64,000 nucleotides of DNA, from NCBI RefSeq assembly GCF_030269925.1, contig NC_085116.1, positions 15,190,001-15,254,000 on the forward strand. Reading direction: 5' to 3'. Each line of letters opens with the position of its first letter. Position 1 is the stretch's first letter. This document shows, piece by piece, positions 1 to 10,072 of this stretch. Below the pieces are notes generated by a model, which was given only the letters and a program-made list of their open reading frames with translations, made no database searches and was not told the DNA's origin. A program made the translations under genes and the position numbers. This DNA comes from Bombyx mori. Its lineage: Eukaryota > Arthropoda > Insecta > Lepidoptera > Bombycidae.

Positions 1-112
1 ATCTATTATAAATAAAAGTTTTTAGCTTTTTTAGGGTTTTTTACAGCTCTGGTTGGGCGGAGCAGCTTACGGCCTTATAATGTGGGCATTGTGTATCAAC
101 TGCCTTTGCCTT
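1..112 (+). repeat. End of an unnamed dispersed repeat (copy 1)
   Basis: The first ~112 bases match the reverse complement of about 31885-32006 almost base for base, apart from a ~17-base gap. The shared part includes TTTTTAGCTTTTTTAGGG and GGGCGGAGCAGCTTACGG. It probably continues past the window edge. No ORF or terminal repeat was identified, so its class is unknown. Confidence 0.6.
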
Positions 113-688
113 TCAAGCGTCGAAATGTATATTTTCTCATACTTTCTCTAGCGAGAAATCTACAAGAAACCTAGACACTTATTTACAAATGAACAGTACC
201 GCCGAGAGATCTCTGCGAATTTGCATCGCTGCAATACCAAGAGTTTTTTACTCTTTGTGCTCAAACTTACTTTCAAAGGCAATCAGAGATGAGCTGGTGC
301 AAAAATATTTTCTTTGTATTTTTATTTTTAATCTACTGTATTAAAATTATTCTAAGACAAAACTTTGCAGTATTTTCATCGGTTTTCACTAGTAGTAGAC
401 ATAATTAAAACCATTATTACTGAAGGATGTGTCCACGAGAACTGTAAAGTATTGGATATGTCAATAATATCAATCTATTGTATTCGACGATACGAATACT
501 TTGTAATTTTATAATTTTCTAATAGTATTATATCGATTTTGTTTAATCAAGTCTAATTAAATCGACTTTTAATGTTTTAACAAGCCAGCCAGCTAATAGT
601 ATATAGTATATAGTAATACTAGTAGGTCAATTCGTTTGCGAATATATTAAACCAATAAATAAAATAGTTATTATTTCGAAATCAGCTG
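113..688. other. AT-rich non-coding stretch
   Basis: No long ORF, splice-flanked exon or recognised repeat was seen. Probably intron or intergenic DNA. Confidence 0.5.
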
Positions 689-953
689 AAGTCGTCGTGG
701 CCTAGCAGATAAGACGTCCGGTGCATTCGTGTTGAGCGATGCACCGGTGTTCTAATCCCGCAGACGGGTACCAATTTTTCTAATGAAATACGTACTCAAC
801 AAATGTTCCGATTGACTTCCACGGTGAAGGAATAACATCGTGTAATAAAAATCAAACCCGCAAAAATTATAATTTGCGTAATTACCACCAGTAACCACTT
901 AACACCAGTTGGGCTGTGAGCTCGTCCACACATCTAGGCAATAAATAAAAAAA
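689..953 (+). repeat. Bm1-type SINE, internally deleted
   Basis: The tRNA-like head is present: GTCGTCGTGGCCTAGCAGAT holds the A-box region and GGTGTTCTAATCCCG is a B-box variant. The next segment, up to AATTTGCGTAATTAC, is also present. The sequence then jumps to CCAGTAACCACTTAACACC and the A-rich tail. About 170-200 bases of the SINE body are missing compared with the full copies at 30875 and 38862. Confidence 0.85.
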
Positions 954-2357
954 TATATATTTTACTATTCAAACTCGTCGATGAAGACGATTTCATTTTC
1001 AAATTACAAAAGTTTTAAAACCAACAACAAGAGTCAGAATGAGCCTTTATATGGGTTTTAATGTTACCATATTAAAAAATCTAAATCCACAAAGCTATTC
1101 CTCGTGTTCCTAGAACCGCCAACAGGTGTGGCCAGCTTAAGCTTCTATTTGTTGACGTAACAACACACTTTGATGTGGCAACACAACGTACTTTTACAAA
1201 CGTTAACGTCTTAGTATACACGCTATATTATTTCCTGTCTCTTTTCTTAGAACTTTTTGATTTGAGTGTGGTCAGTTTTAAGTGATTTCCGTTTACGGAA
1301 CATTCAACTGACATGCTTATAGTTTCAATAAGTTTAATCGTGTTATTTTTTATGTGCTTTTCCAATTTACGGTAGGCAAGAAAATCTTAATTCGTCCCGC
1401 GAGGAAGAACTCTAAAATTTTTCTTTAATGCCATAGTGTATATTAAACTTCGATCAACAATTGTAACAAAATCGGTAATTTTGTTTAAAATTTAATATTA
1501 TTTATTAGTTTAAAGCTTAAAATATAACGTATACTTCATGTACTTACCGAAAGTAAGATACTCCGGCCGTTAAATTGCTTTTTCGGGCATTTTTTGCAAC
1601 TTTTGAATACACACTGCGGCATTGTGAGACGGGTTGACATTGGCTGTGTCTGAAGTGAACTAAACAAAATAAAATTTCAAGTGCGCTGTTATTTAACGAG
1701 ACGGATTTTTGCGCCGACCCGAAATCTAGTTACTATTGTTGATCGAAGATATTAAAGAAGTAATCTAATTAAATTAATGAAATTTACCGGAATAATGATT
1801 CAATATACATCGGGTCCTATTAAAATTTATGGCTGAACATTAATTTGTGTATAAGGGCATACGGCTCGGTTTAATGTGTTATTCGAATAAGAAACAATTA
1901 AAAGACAAGGGCGGAATGTGTGCACTGCGATTACAACTGACAAGCAGTACGCACTGGGTCGGAATAACTCGACGAATTTTTTGACGAAATCTCTCGAACG
2001 AGACCTTTTGCCAAATTGTTTGCAACTTTTTTAGAATCGTTGTGATTTCAAACTCGATGAAATGAAAAAATAAGTCCATAGAGACACAAACATATAAATG
2101 TATAGGATTCAGCCGGCGAGAGAATGAGATAGAACACATTAGTCGTTCTCGGTGCAGTGTTTTTTTAATACAGCGCCATCTATGAGATTTTTAATACTAA
2201 CGTGTGTATGATACCTCTTATAGTGAATTTTAATTTAGGATTATACGTGAAGTTAAAATATCAATTCACAGAGGGCGCTACCTCATACTATAAAAGATGA
2301 TTTACAATTATTTACTAATGACAAAATTTTACATATAGTTAGACATTTAGGATAATT
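954..2357. other. AT-rich non-coding stretch
   Basis: About 1.4 kb with no supported gene. The small open frame at 1879-2139 (minus) has no domain, splice context or codon bias that would support it. Confidence 0.5.
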
Positions 2358-2633
2358 GAGTCGTCTATTATCAGAGGTGGCAATCTGTGCATTTGGACAA
2401 AAAAATGTTATTGATATGTCAATACAGATTGATTTGAATATAATCGTCTCCTTCAAAGAATAGGGTTCAAAACCTGCATTAAATAAAGGTTAATACTTAA
2501 CCTGTTATTTATCTAAGATGTCGTTCAGAAGAGTTTTGTGACTGCCAATGGAATACAAAGTCAATAATTCGTTTTTCTGATTTACCAATAATTGTCTAAA
2601 AGTCACATTGCCGGCTTTGATAATAGTGGATTC
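2358..2633. mobile_element. MITE, ~280 bp (copy 1)
   Basis: The ends are inverted: GAGTCGTCTATTATCAGAGG on the left and a diverged complement ending TAATAGTGGATTC on the right. A second copy lies in opposite orientation at 29067-29342. The interior is non-coding. Size and structure fit a non-autonomous DNA transposon; the TA-rich flanks suggest Tc1/mariner-type mobilisation, which is inference. Confidence 0.7.
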
Positions 2634-2875
2634 AATTGTATTTTAATTTTTGAAGGTTTCACTTCTACTACGTGTGAATTGCACACGTCTCTTTTTTTTT
2701 AGTTGAACGTACTATTAAGTACGCTGTTGCTCATCCACCCAAGGTCCGATCACTGCCGATTCCCACGGTAATCTTAAACCGAGCCTGACCTTTGTAAAGA
2801 GAACGACGATCGCACTGATTGAGCTTCTAATGTCCAATTTTAGCGGACAGGCAATATCAGCTCTATGGTCGCCCA
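2634..2875. other. Non-coding spacer
   Basis: No gene or repeat recognised between the MITE and the TAA-flanked LINE fragment. Confidence 0.45.
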
Positions 2876-3237
2876 GAGCTATAATAATAATAATAATAAT
2901 AAGAGGCAGATAAAAAGACCAAATATTTGGACCTGGCGCACGAGGTGACCGACATGTGGAGGGTGGTATCTACAGAAATAATCCCGGTAGTTGTGTCGGT
3001 GAATGGTTTGGTCCCTAAAAGCCTCTCAAAACATCTCGAGAGGCTTGGTCTCAACAAAAAGTCGGTGGTGGCCCAAATGCAAAAAGCAGTCTTGCTCGAC
3101 CATGCCCGTATAGTTCGCCGGTTTCTCTCCCAATAGTCCCTAACGCTCCGGCCGATTGTTGCCCACCTCGCCGGAGTGTGTCCTGCCGTCTTCCCAGGCG
3201 TGGCAGTGTTTAATACACTATAATAATAATAATAATA
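2876..3237 (+). mobile_element. 5'-truncated R4-clade/Dong-like LINE between TAA repeats
   Basis: A short LINE 3' end lies between two (TAA)n tracts (2881-2902 and 3221-3237). The open frame 2903-3136 encodes the typical C-terminus of an R2/R4-type ORF (…DLAHEVTDMW…IIPVVV…GLVPKSL…). It is followed by a GC-rich 3' UTR with GGCAGTGTTTAATACACTA just before the terminal TAA repeat. The Dong element of B. mori is known to insert in TAA repeats, which fits. The subfamily assignment is inference. Confidence 0.65.
2903..3136 (+). pseudogene. C-terminal fragment of an R4/Dong-like reverse transcriptase ORF
   Basis: A 77-codon open frame opens directly after the left TAA tract and ends at TAG. Residues such as KYLDLAHEVTDMW and IIPVVVSVNGLVPKSLSKHL match the conserved C-terminal segment of R2/R4-group LINE proteins. 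The reverse transcriptase and endonuclease parts are absent, so it is non-functional. It has no start codon of its own; the whole N-terminus was lost by 5' truncation. Confidence 0.6.
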
Positions 3238-3621
3238 TTTTTTTATTTACTACATAAACTCTTAAATCATGACCTAGAATACTATTTACATATTTAACAA
3301 ACTGAGAGATTACGCAGATGGCATCAACAATATAAAATTAACCAATGATCCTCACACTAGGCATAGCCTGTATCGTGAGGACCAAAATGCGATTTACTGT
3401 ATATATAATTGACCTCAAAACGACATCACTATTATTAATAATTATTACGCTCAAAAACATGCGATACAAGATTTAACATATAAGATAATTAAAAAATTTT
3501 GAGTAATAAAAATAACACATCAAACAATTACACATATGTGGGGAGCGTAGACATAAACAATTATAAAATAAATTAATAAGAAAAAAATAAACAAAAAGAT
3601 ACAAAATTAATAAATCTACTG

Positions 3622-6591
3622 CTATTTCTTGCTTTTAATTAAGTTCTCTGTGTCCATATAGTTCAATGTAAGCAACCATTTTTTCACTAGTGGTTTAGCT
3701 TGCCTAACCGTTTTGTGTTTTAGGTTTTCATTACAATGTCTAATAACCGCGTTATAAATATAGATCTTAGCAACATCTTGAAATAGATGTTTTTGGATAG
3801 ATGGTAATTTTGTAGCTGTCAAAGTTACAGGTAATTTGTAAACCCTGCGTTTAATCAAGGAATCGTACATTCCAGAAGAGAGCACCGCTCCATGTATCAA
3901 TAAAAATATTTTTAAAATGAATAACTGACGCACGTTGAGAACTTGACTTTCCCTGTAAACGCGTTCTGTAGAGTACCTTCGAGGTTTATTTAGTATCACC
4001 TTTAACACTGAACGCTGAGCTCTTTCTAATTCAATTAGCACAGTTTTTGAGGCAGATCCCCAACAGATGATACAGTACATTAATAGGGATTGGCATAGTG
4101 CGAAATATACGGACTTGAGAGTATCAAAACTAGCCACGTCACGTAGATTCTTCATGACGTATACACATCTTCTGATTCGACCAGATAACTCCCGAATATG
4201 TGTCTTGAAAGACAGCTTTTCATCCACTATGACGCCAAGATACTTTATTTCATTAACTCTTGCAATCTCCTTGCAATCACACGATGGATCAAATCCATCG
4301 CAAACGTGTATTTTAATACTCGTAGATGCTGAAGCAGACATTGAGGTTTTGCAAAAACAGATGTACATGCTTTTCCTTGTATTCAGTGTCAAAAGATTAC
4401 ATTGTAGCCATTTCTGTACTTTGGACATTCCCGCCTCAGCAATAGAATGAACATCATGCCATGTTGATCCGCTAAATATAATTGCTGTGTCATCCGCATA
4501 ACACAGAATGTCTGCGTTTGTTAAAGAAAGTTCAAAAATATCATTAATATATAATATAAACAAGGTAGGCCCCAGAATACTACCTTGCGGGACACCATAT
4601 TGGTTAGTCTGTAGTCCACTGATTATAGATCCGACCTTAACACACTGTTTTCGTTCCATTAAATAGCTAGTGAACCAATTTAGAGCGATTCCGCGTATGC
4701 CTAAAGTATCTAACTTCTCTAGTAAAATTGGTACGGAGACAGTATCAAATGCCTTTGTTAAATCAAGGAATACGCCAATACAGAATTTTTTCTCACTTAG
4801 TTTTGACGACACTACAGTTTTTAATAAGGATACAGCATCGTCAGTAGACTTCCCCTTACAAAACCCAAACTGTCTGTCAGAAATGAGATTTCGAGATTTT
4901 ATGAATTCAGTCAGTCTTATATTTACCAATGCTTCGAGTAACTTGGAAAAAATACACAAGAGTGAAATAGGGCGGTAGTTATCCACTTTATTTTTAGGTC
5001 CACTTTTATATATCGGACAAACTAACGCTGTCTTCCAAGCATCTGGAAAAGTTCCCGCTTCAAAACTACCGTTGAAAATTATAGTTAAGGGCTGAAGCAA
5101 TTCGTCTTTAATATTTTTGATTAAAGAGTTATTTATTGCATCGATACCTGGTGCTTTATCATTAGAAAGATTTTTAATGAGAGCTTCGACTTCTCTGTGA
5201 TCTGTAGGATGCATGAAAAAGGAGACAGCTGCCGTACGGGAGATTTTTACAGCACTCGCCAATTCGCATTCAGACTTTGACAAATCCTGTAGTATTTTAT
5301 CTGCCAGTGTTTGTCCAACGGTTGAGAAGTGGGTATTACACATTTCAATGGATTCCGATATATCATGACTGCCTTCCAATGACAACAGTTCAGTGTTTTC
5401 AGTTTTAGTTGTCTTCATATTGCATATTGTTTTAATAGTTGTCCATAGTTTTTTCGGATTCTTTTTAGATTTTTCCAACTCGGCTGTTTCATACTCTGCC
5501 TTCAGCTTACGCAACAAAGATATGAAAAAATTTCGATATCGAGTAAAAATAAGCTGTAGATTCTCATTATTTGGATTATTTCGAGCTTGCATATGAAGTT
5601 TGTCACGATGGCGCATGCACCGCATAATTCCTGGAGAAATCCAGGGTTTCAAATTATATTTAGAACGAGACACTTTTAGAGTGCGTGAATGCTTTTCGAG
5701 GATATCCGATAAAACCTTGGTGAATACATCATTTGCTTTGTTAATATCTTTAAAGGAACACAACTCTGACCAATCTACAGATTTAAGCTCTTCCTTAATA
5801 GCTACGATATTTCTTTTTAGTATAAATCGATCAGGTTTTTTCACTTTATCCCTGCCTAGGTTTATTCCAATCATTGCCATGTAATGGTCAGTAATCGAAC
5901 TTTTACACACAACACCAGTAATACAAGTATGATTTATGTCTTTCACATATATGTGGTCAAGGCATGCAGACTCTCGAGTGGGCTTAGTTATAGCTGATAG
6001 AAACCCATTTTCTGCCATGAAGGATACGTATTCAAGAGACTGCGCATTCGGTAAGGTATCTAGTATATTGATATTAAGGTCTCCAACTATGATTATAAGT
6101 TGGTTACCTAAACCTTGTACGCAATTATCTAATGCGGTAAGAAAATTATCCAAGTTTCTATAAGAGGGTGAACGATAGATGCCTAGAACTACTATGGACT
6201 CAGATAGTTGAATCTGTAAGCAATCTGCTTCCTCGATTAGAGGTTCCGACACAGTAACATTCCATGAACATTTGACATAAGTGACTACGCCACCATTTTG
6301 ATTACTGCATTTAGTGGTATGGTAAGCATTATATCCCGGCAACTCTGGAACAATTGTAGCTTCATTTAACCAACACTCTGTAAGTATTATAATATCGTAA
6401 TGGATATTTAGTCTAGACAAATGTACAAGAAATTGATCAAAGTTTCTCCTAATGCTTCTAATATTAAAAGTTAACACCCTAAAGTTACGATTTTTCAAAA
6501 ATAGACTTTTACAATTCTCCGGTTCATCTATGACCTGACAATCGATTTGGATCGAATCCAAGTCTCCGTCAATGTCATCATTTATATCCAT
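3622..6591 (-). CDS. LINE ORF2: APE-type endonuclease plus reverse transcriptase
   Basis: This ORF encodes the enzyme that nicks target DNA and copies the element RNA at the nick (target-primed reverse transcription). From the ATG at 6591 it is 989 residues, the usual length for jockey/CR1 ORF2. The endonuclease motifs are near the N-terminus: FNIRSI (Asn ~43), ILTECWL (Glu ~72), GIYRSPS, GDLNI (~170-174), and ITDHY (Asp/His ~235-236). The reverse transcriptase follows with FGFCKGKS, LFLDLTKAFD, GVPQGSILGPTLF and the catalytic CYADD. It ends with a Cys-poor thumb/C-terminal region. No frameshift or stop was found. The open frame extends 18 codons upstream, but there only a TTG is available, so the ATG at 6591 was chosen. 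The product is probably active or only recently inactive. Confidence 0.93.
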   Translation of the reverse strand: MDINDDIDGDLDSIQIDCQVIDEPENCKSLFLKNRNFRVLTFNIRSIRRNFDQFLVHLSRLNIHYDIIILTECWLNEATIVPELPGYNAYHTTKCSNQNGGVVTYVKCSWNVTVSEPLIEEADCLQIQLSESIVVLGIYRSPSYRNLDNFLTALDNCVQGLGNQLIIIVGDLNINILDTLPNAQSLEYVSFMAENGFLSAITKPTRESACLDHIYVKDINHTCITGVVCKSSITDHYMAMIGINLGRDKVKKPDRFILKRNIVAIKEELKSVDWSELCSFKDINKANDVFTKVLSDILEKHSRTLKVSRSKYNLKPWISPGIMRCMRHRDKLHMQARNNPNNENLQLIFTRYRNFFISLLRKLKAEYETAELEKSKKNPKKLWTTIKTICNMKTTKTENTELLSLEGSHDISESIEMCNTHFSTVGQTLADKILQDLSKSECELASAVKISRTAAVSFFMHPTDHREVEALIKNLSNDKAPGIDAINNSLIKNIKDELLQPLTIIFNGSFEAGTFPDAWKTALVCPIYKSGPKNKVDNYRPISLLCIFSKLLEALVNIRLTEFIKSRNLISDRQFGFCKGKSTDDAVSLLKTVVSSKLSEKKFCIGVFLDLTKAFDTVSVPILLEKLDTLGIRGIALNWFTSYLMERKQCVKVGSIISGLQTNQYGVPQGSILGPTLFILYINDIFELSLTNADILCYADDTAIIFSGSTWHDVHSIAEAGMSKVQKWLQCNLLTLNTRKSMYICFCKTSMSASASTSIKIHVCDGFDPSCDCKEIARVNEIKYLGVIVDEKLSFKTHIRELSGRIRRCVYVMKNLRDVASFDTLKSVYFALCQSLLMYCIICWGSASKTVLIELERAQRSVLKVILNKPRRYSTERVYRESQVLNVRQLFILKIFLLIHGAVLSSGMYDSLIKRRVYKLPVTLTATKLPSIQKHLFQDVAKIYIYNAVIRHCNENLKHKTVRQAKPLVKKWLLTLNYMDTENLIKSKK

Positions 6592-6999
6592 GTGTAATAA
6601 AAAACATTCCAAATACGCAAAGAAATGTTCACCAGTAGCATACAATGCAGCGCCATTAATAGCATTAATTTTACATTTACATCGGAATCATTTAAATGAT
6701 CATATGTACGGAAAATATTATTCTCAAATATAAGTAAAATCACTGGAAGTAAAACAAATCCCACAAGCAAAGACCATAAAGAACTGTGATCTATATACAA
6801 TTTTTCCAAGTTATACAGAGTACAAATATATAGTAAACATACGTAATCCAAATTAAACACTAAAGCTCTAGCAAGACAATCAGTGAAATGAGCTATACAC
6901 ACACTAATTATACTGTTTATACATAACGAGAAGAAATAGGGAAGGTAGTAAAAAAGAATATGCTCCTTAGTTTGCACCACTGGATTATCACACAGACTG

Positions 7000-8019
7000 T
7001 TATACCTCGATATTGTTACATCCGACAGTAGTTTTCGTGTTAGCAAATAACCGATCCAGATCACTTTGGCTTCGCAGTTGCACTGCTGCATTCCCCTCAC
7101 GCCGCCTGACATATATAGCGCCACGGTTACACCAACAATAAGCGTACCCTTCTTTCTTCGCTCTATTTCTAGCATCTCGAAATAAGATTCTATTTTCTTT
7201 AGTAAGCCTCTCATTGAAATATATATTTTGTGGTGTTCCAGGGGCATCCAAGTCATTACTTTTTATATTCCTACGTGATTTAGATGCTTTTAGTATTTCG
7301 TCACGCTTAGATCTACGCAGCAAACGAACAACAATTGGTCGCGGCATCCTATTTTGAAGTTCAGTTAAGCTAGGAGGAACTGCAGAACGGCGAGGCCCCA
7401 CCCTAGTGATCCAGTCTACATCTTTCTCATCCAGTTCGACACCCAGCTTCTTAGTTGCAAGCTGAAAAGTATGTTGCAAATTCTCTGCTGGAGACTCCGG
7501 GATTCCAATCAACTCAATTTCATTTAACAGAATATTTTGAGCCTGTATGTTTATATCACTTTGTATTTGAGATACCGCCGATTTATGATTCGTGAACTCA
7601 AGATCCCGTTTCTCTAGGTACTTCATACGGGTATCGTTGGCCTCAATTTTGGCCATAAGTTCTTCCATACGGTGATGAGAGTAATTTAAGGATTGAGTTA
7701 CCTCTTCTAGTCTCATACTTATTTTAGAAAGTTCCTCTGTCAGTCTTTTTATGTCATCCTTACTGTTCTCTGCAGTGGGCTCCTTCTTACGGGTCGTTAT
7801 ATTTTGGCCGTCATATGTATCTCTTATAGGAGTAAGACTGTTATCACCTCCTTTTTTGTGTGCAGCACAACAATCAGGACACTTCCAAATCTTTTTTCGA
7901 TCTACAGGAACCAGAGAGATGTCTATACAGAGAGGACAGAAAATTTTCGTACAAGATGAGCTGGTACAACGAATAGAACCTAATTCTTTCGTTACCTTTA
8001 GACAACCGGCGCACTTCAT
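7000..8019 (-). CDS. LINE ORF1: PHD finger plus coiled-coil nucleic-acid-binding protein
   Basis: This 339-residue protein probably coats the element RNA and takes it back to the nucleus as an RNP. A PHD-like zinc finger fills residues ~3-51: Cys 3, 6, 18, 23, 28, 31, 47 and 50, with the PHD hallmark WKCPDC. The usual His is replaced by Cys28. A long heptad-rich coiled coil follows (~85-165), then an RRM-like/L1-ORF1-like domain with NEIELIGIPES and RPIVVRLLRRSKRDEIL. The C-terminal basic segment contains YFNERLTKENRILFRDAR, a pattern also found in the baculovirus FP/LINE ORF1 family. The ATG at 8019 is preceded by AAAA and is the first ATG of the frame. The ORF is intact and ~400 nt upstream of ORF2. 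Confidence 0.88.
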   Translation of the reverse strand: MKCAGCLKVTKELGSIRCTSSSCTKIFCPLCIDISLVPVDRKKIWKCPDCCAAHKKGGDNSLTPIRDTYDGQNITTRKKEPTAENSKDDIKRLTEELSKISMRLEEVTQSLNYSHHRMEELMAKIEANDTRMKYLEKRDLEFTNHKSAVSQIQSDINIQAQNILLNEIELIGIPESPAENLQHTFQLATKKLGVELDEKDVDWITRVGPRRSAVPPSLTELQNRMPRPIVVRLLRRSKRDEILKASKSRRNIKSNDLDAPGTPQNIYFNERLTKENRILFRDARNRAKKEGYAYCWCNRGAIYVRRREGNAAVQLRSQSDLDRLFANTKTTVGCNNIEV

Positions 8020-8440
8020 TTTTAATTTAATTCGACTGAAAGTGTGTATAGTCAAGCAATTGATCCGTTTCCCTCACAGAGACAAACACGGTATGATTTC
8101 TCTCAAGACTGTTCTGCGTTACTAATCTTTGCCAAAGACGTCACAGTTTCGATTTAGTGCATCGTATAATGCACCTTACGCTAATGTAGTTCTTAATACT
8201 CGTGTATATTAACGAATATTGCTTGCGCGTAGCGCTTGTACTCGTAGCACACGTAACACTACCTACAACGACTTTTTTAAAAACACATGAAATTAGTTCG
8301 TTAATACACTTATTTTTGCACAGTTGGACTGTAAAAATATAAAAGCACTGAATATTCGCGAAAAACTAAAACACTGCAATACTTTAAATGTAAAAATATA
8401 CTGTATCTATGGCCAAAAATTTGATTTATTGCGGAGCGGT

Positions 8441-9424
8441 TTTAACAAAGTGTTTACTGTCAGAATGAGGTGTCAAAGACCTGAAGAAAGAGCTGAATAT
8501 TAAAATAGAATAGGAACATTGGTACTAGAAAAAAATGATTATTGAATCACGGTACCAGGTCGAGGAGGCCGGGGTCATGGTCTGATTATGTGACGTAGTG
8601 ACGTATAGACCATGTAGTTGTAGTTTGAGTCTTAGAACTTTTATGTGTAGTAGATACCTATCAAAATAATACAAATTTTATAGTTTATCTTGCCTTTATT
8701 CAAATTATACTAATTATCTATCGTGGCGAGCAACCTATTTGACGTGACCTACAACGAATAGACTTAGACTAAGACAGAGAGACTTGACAGGTAATTTGAC
8801 AAGAAACAAAAGAAAAGAAATGGAACGAGGACGGACGTAACGGGCGGCAGGAGTATTGCTTTCAATGCCTTCCTAAAAGACGTACACGAACCAGACGACA
8901 AAGAACGAACCGACTGCCGCAGGCTGATGATGATGATGATGAAGAGTGTCCTCATTTTGCGTTATTTCGACCGAAGCCGATACGCCTTTCAGTTACCTGA
9001 TTCAGTTGAATCTTCGGGCTCAAATTTAAGGGTAGTGGTTGATATTCACAGTAAGATGTCTACAAGCTCGGAAAACAAGGTAACATAAGATATGCCGTAA
9101 ACACGTTGCACAAGTGCCAAAAGCAATTAAAGAAACACGCCACAATTTTAAGCTCCAGTGCGTGGCGAAACGTAAGGGACTTTAACATTAAGATCTTGTC
9201 TCCCTAATAAGGGTGTCGGGTCATCGGGGGAGCGTATGTAATTGAATCCTCCAAGTTTGATTAGTTCCACCGTCTTACGATTATTGGCATACTTGATCGT
9301 TTGAATTTTGAATCTCTCTTTAGGTAATGTTAAATTAATAATTATATTTCACCATCACGTAAATGTGGAGGCCTTCCAACTCCTCGACAACACAGACTCA
9401 GTATTGTTGAGTGTTTATTTACTA
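8441..9424. other. Non-coding stretch with a short (GAT)n run
   Basis: No supported gene. A (GAT)n microsatellite lies at about 8925-8943; short ATG/GAT runs often mark old LINE tails, but no LINE protein could be read upstream. Confidence 0.45.
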
Positions 9425-9657
9425 CTAGCTGACCCGGCAGACTTCGTAGTGCCTCAATCGATAAATAAAAGACACATCAAGGGGGCACATCAAAGGAAAT
9501 TTTGATTTAATTCCGAGCATTTTCATATTTTCTCACCTTTTAAACCTTCTCTGAACTTCCACAAATAATTCAAGACCAAAATCAGCCAAATCGGTCCAGC
9601 CGTTCTCAAGTTTTAGCGAGACTAACGAACAGCAATTCAATTTTATAAATATATAGA
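9425..9657 (-). mobile_element. Non-autonomous Helitron, family H1
   Basis: On the minus strand it starts TCTATATATT after a host A and ends GCCGGGTCAGCTAG before a host T: 5'-TC, 3'-CTAG and A^T insertion without duplication, the Helitron signature. The subterminal sequence GCTGTTCGTTAGTCTCGC is shared with the copies at 17789, 39889, 56541 and 63362. Non-coding. Confidence 0.85.
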
Positions 9658-9865
9658 TAGTGTTTACAGTGATAGTGATGTAACCAAAGAGCACGTGGAC
9701 AAAGGCATTTAGCCTTAATAGACACCAAGGGAAGTCAGTGAACTTTATTCTTAGTTGACATCAGTTAACAATAGTTTACGTTAAATTAAAATAACTTATT
9801 AGTATTATTGAGTTAGATTGCAATCTTAAGATTGTGCCGCCCCTAGGTTTTGGTACATTTTACGA

Positions 9866-10072
9866 TCCATCAATCGGTCTCAGGGGGGCACCGCAAGTCT
9901 GGTTGTAGTGTTGTCCACGGGAACCCTCTACTCTGACCGAGTTCTGACCCTGGGCAGAGATCGGACGTCGGGCAAGACAGTGCAAGGGCCAGTACAGTGT
10001 TAATTTGTTGCGGTAGGGCCCTAAGAATTGGGCCCGTGGTCTACATCCAACATCTGCAAACTATCAAGTCCC
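9866..10072 (+). mobile_element. R1-clade LINE 3' UTR fragment
   Basis: This resembles the 3' UTR of the LINE at 52840-53604: TCTGGTTGTAGTGTTG, then GATCGGACGTCGGGC and GGGCCCGTGGTCTAC. No poly-A remains. It abuts the 3' end of a jockey-like fragment in opposite orientation, so the two LINE tails are joined end to end. Confidence 0.6.

Larger units (their letters stand above)
3221..8440 (-). mobile_element. Near full-length CR1/jockey-group non-LTR retrotransposon
   Basis: The order read on the minus strand is: ~400 bp 5' UTR, ORF1 (8019-7000), a ~400-bp inter-ORF spacer, ORF2 (6591-3622), ~380 bp AT-rich 3' UTR, and a short (ATT)n tail instead of poly-A. Both ORFs are uninterrupted. PHD-type ORF1 proteins and microsatellite tails are known from CR1-group elements. 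The exact 5' end and any target-site duplication could not be fixed; 8440 is an estimate. About 5.2 kb is a normal full length. Confidence 0.85.

Noticed and set aside
6582..7256. 224-codon minus-strand frame as a gene
   Set aside because: It starts inside ORF1 in another frame and runs over the LINE spacer; kept only as a low-interest observation.
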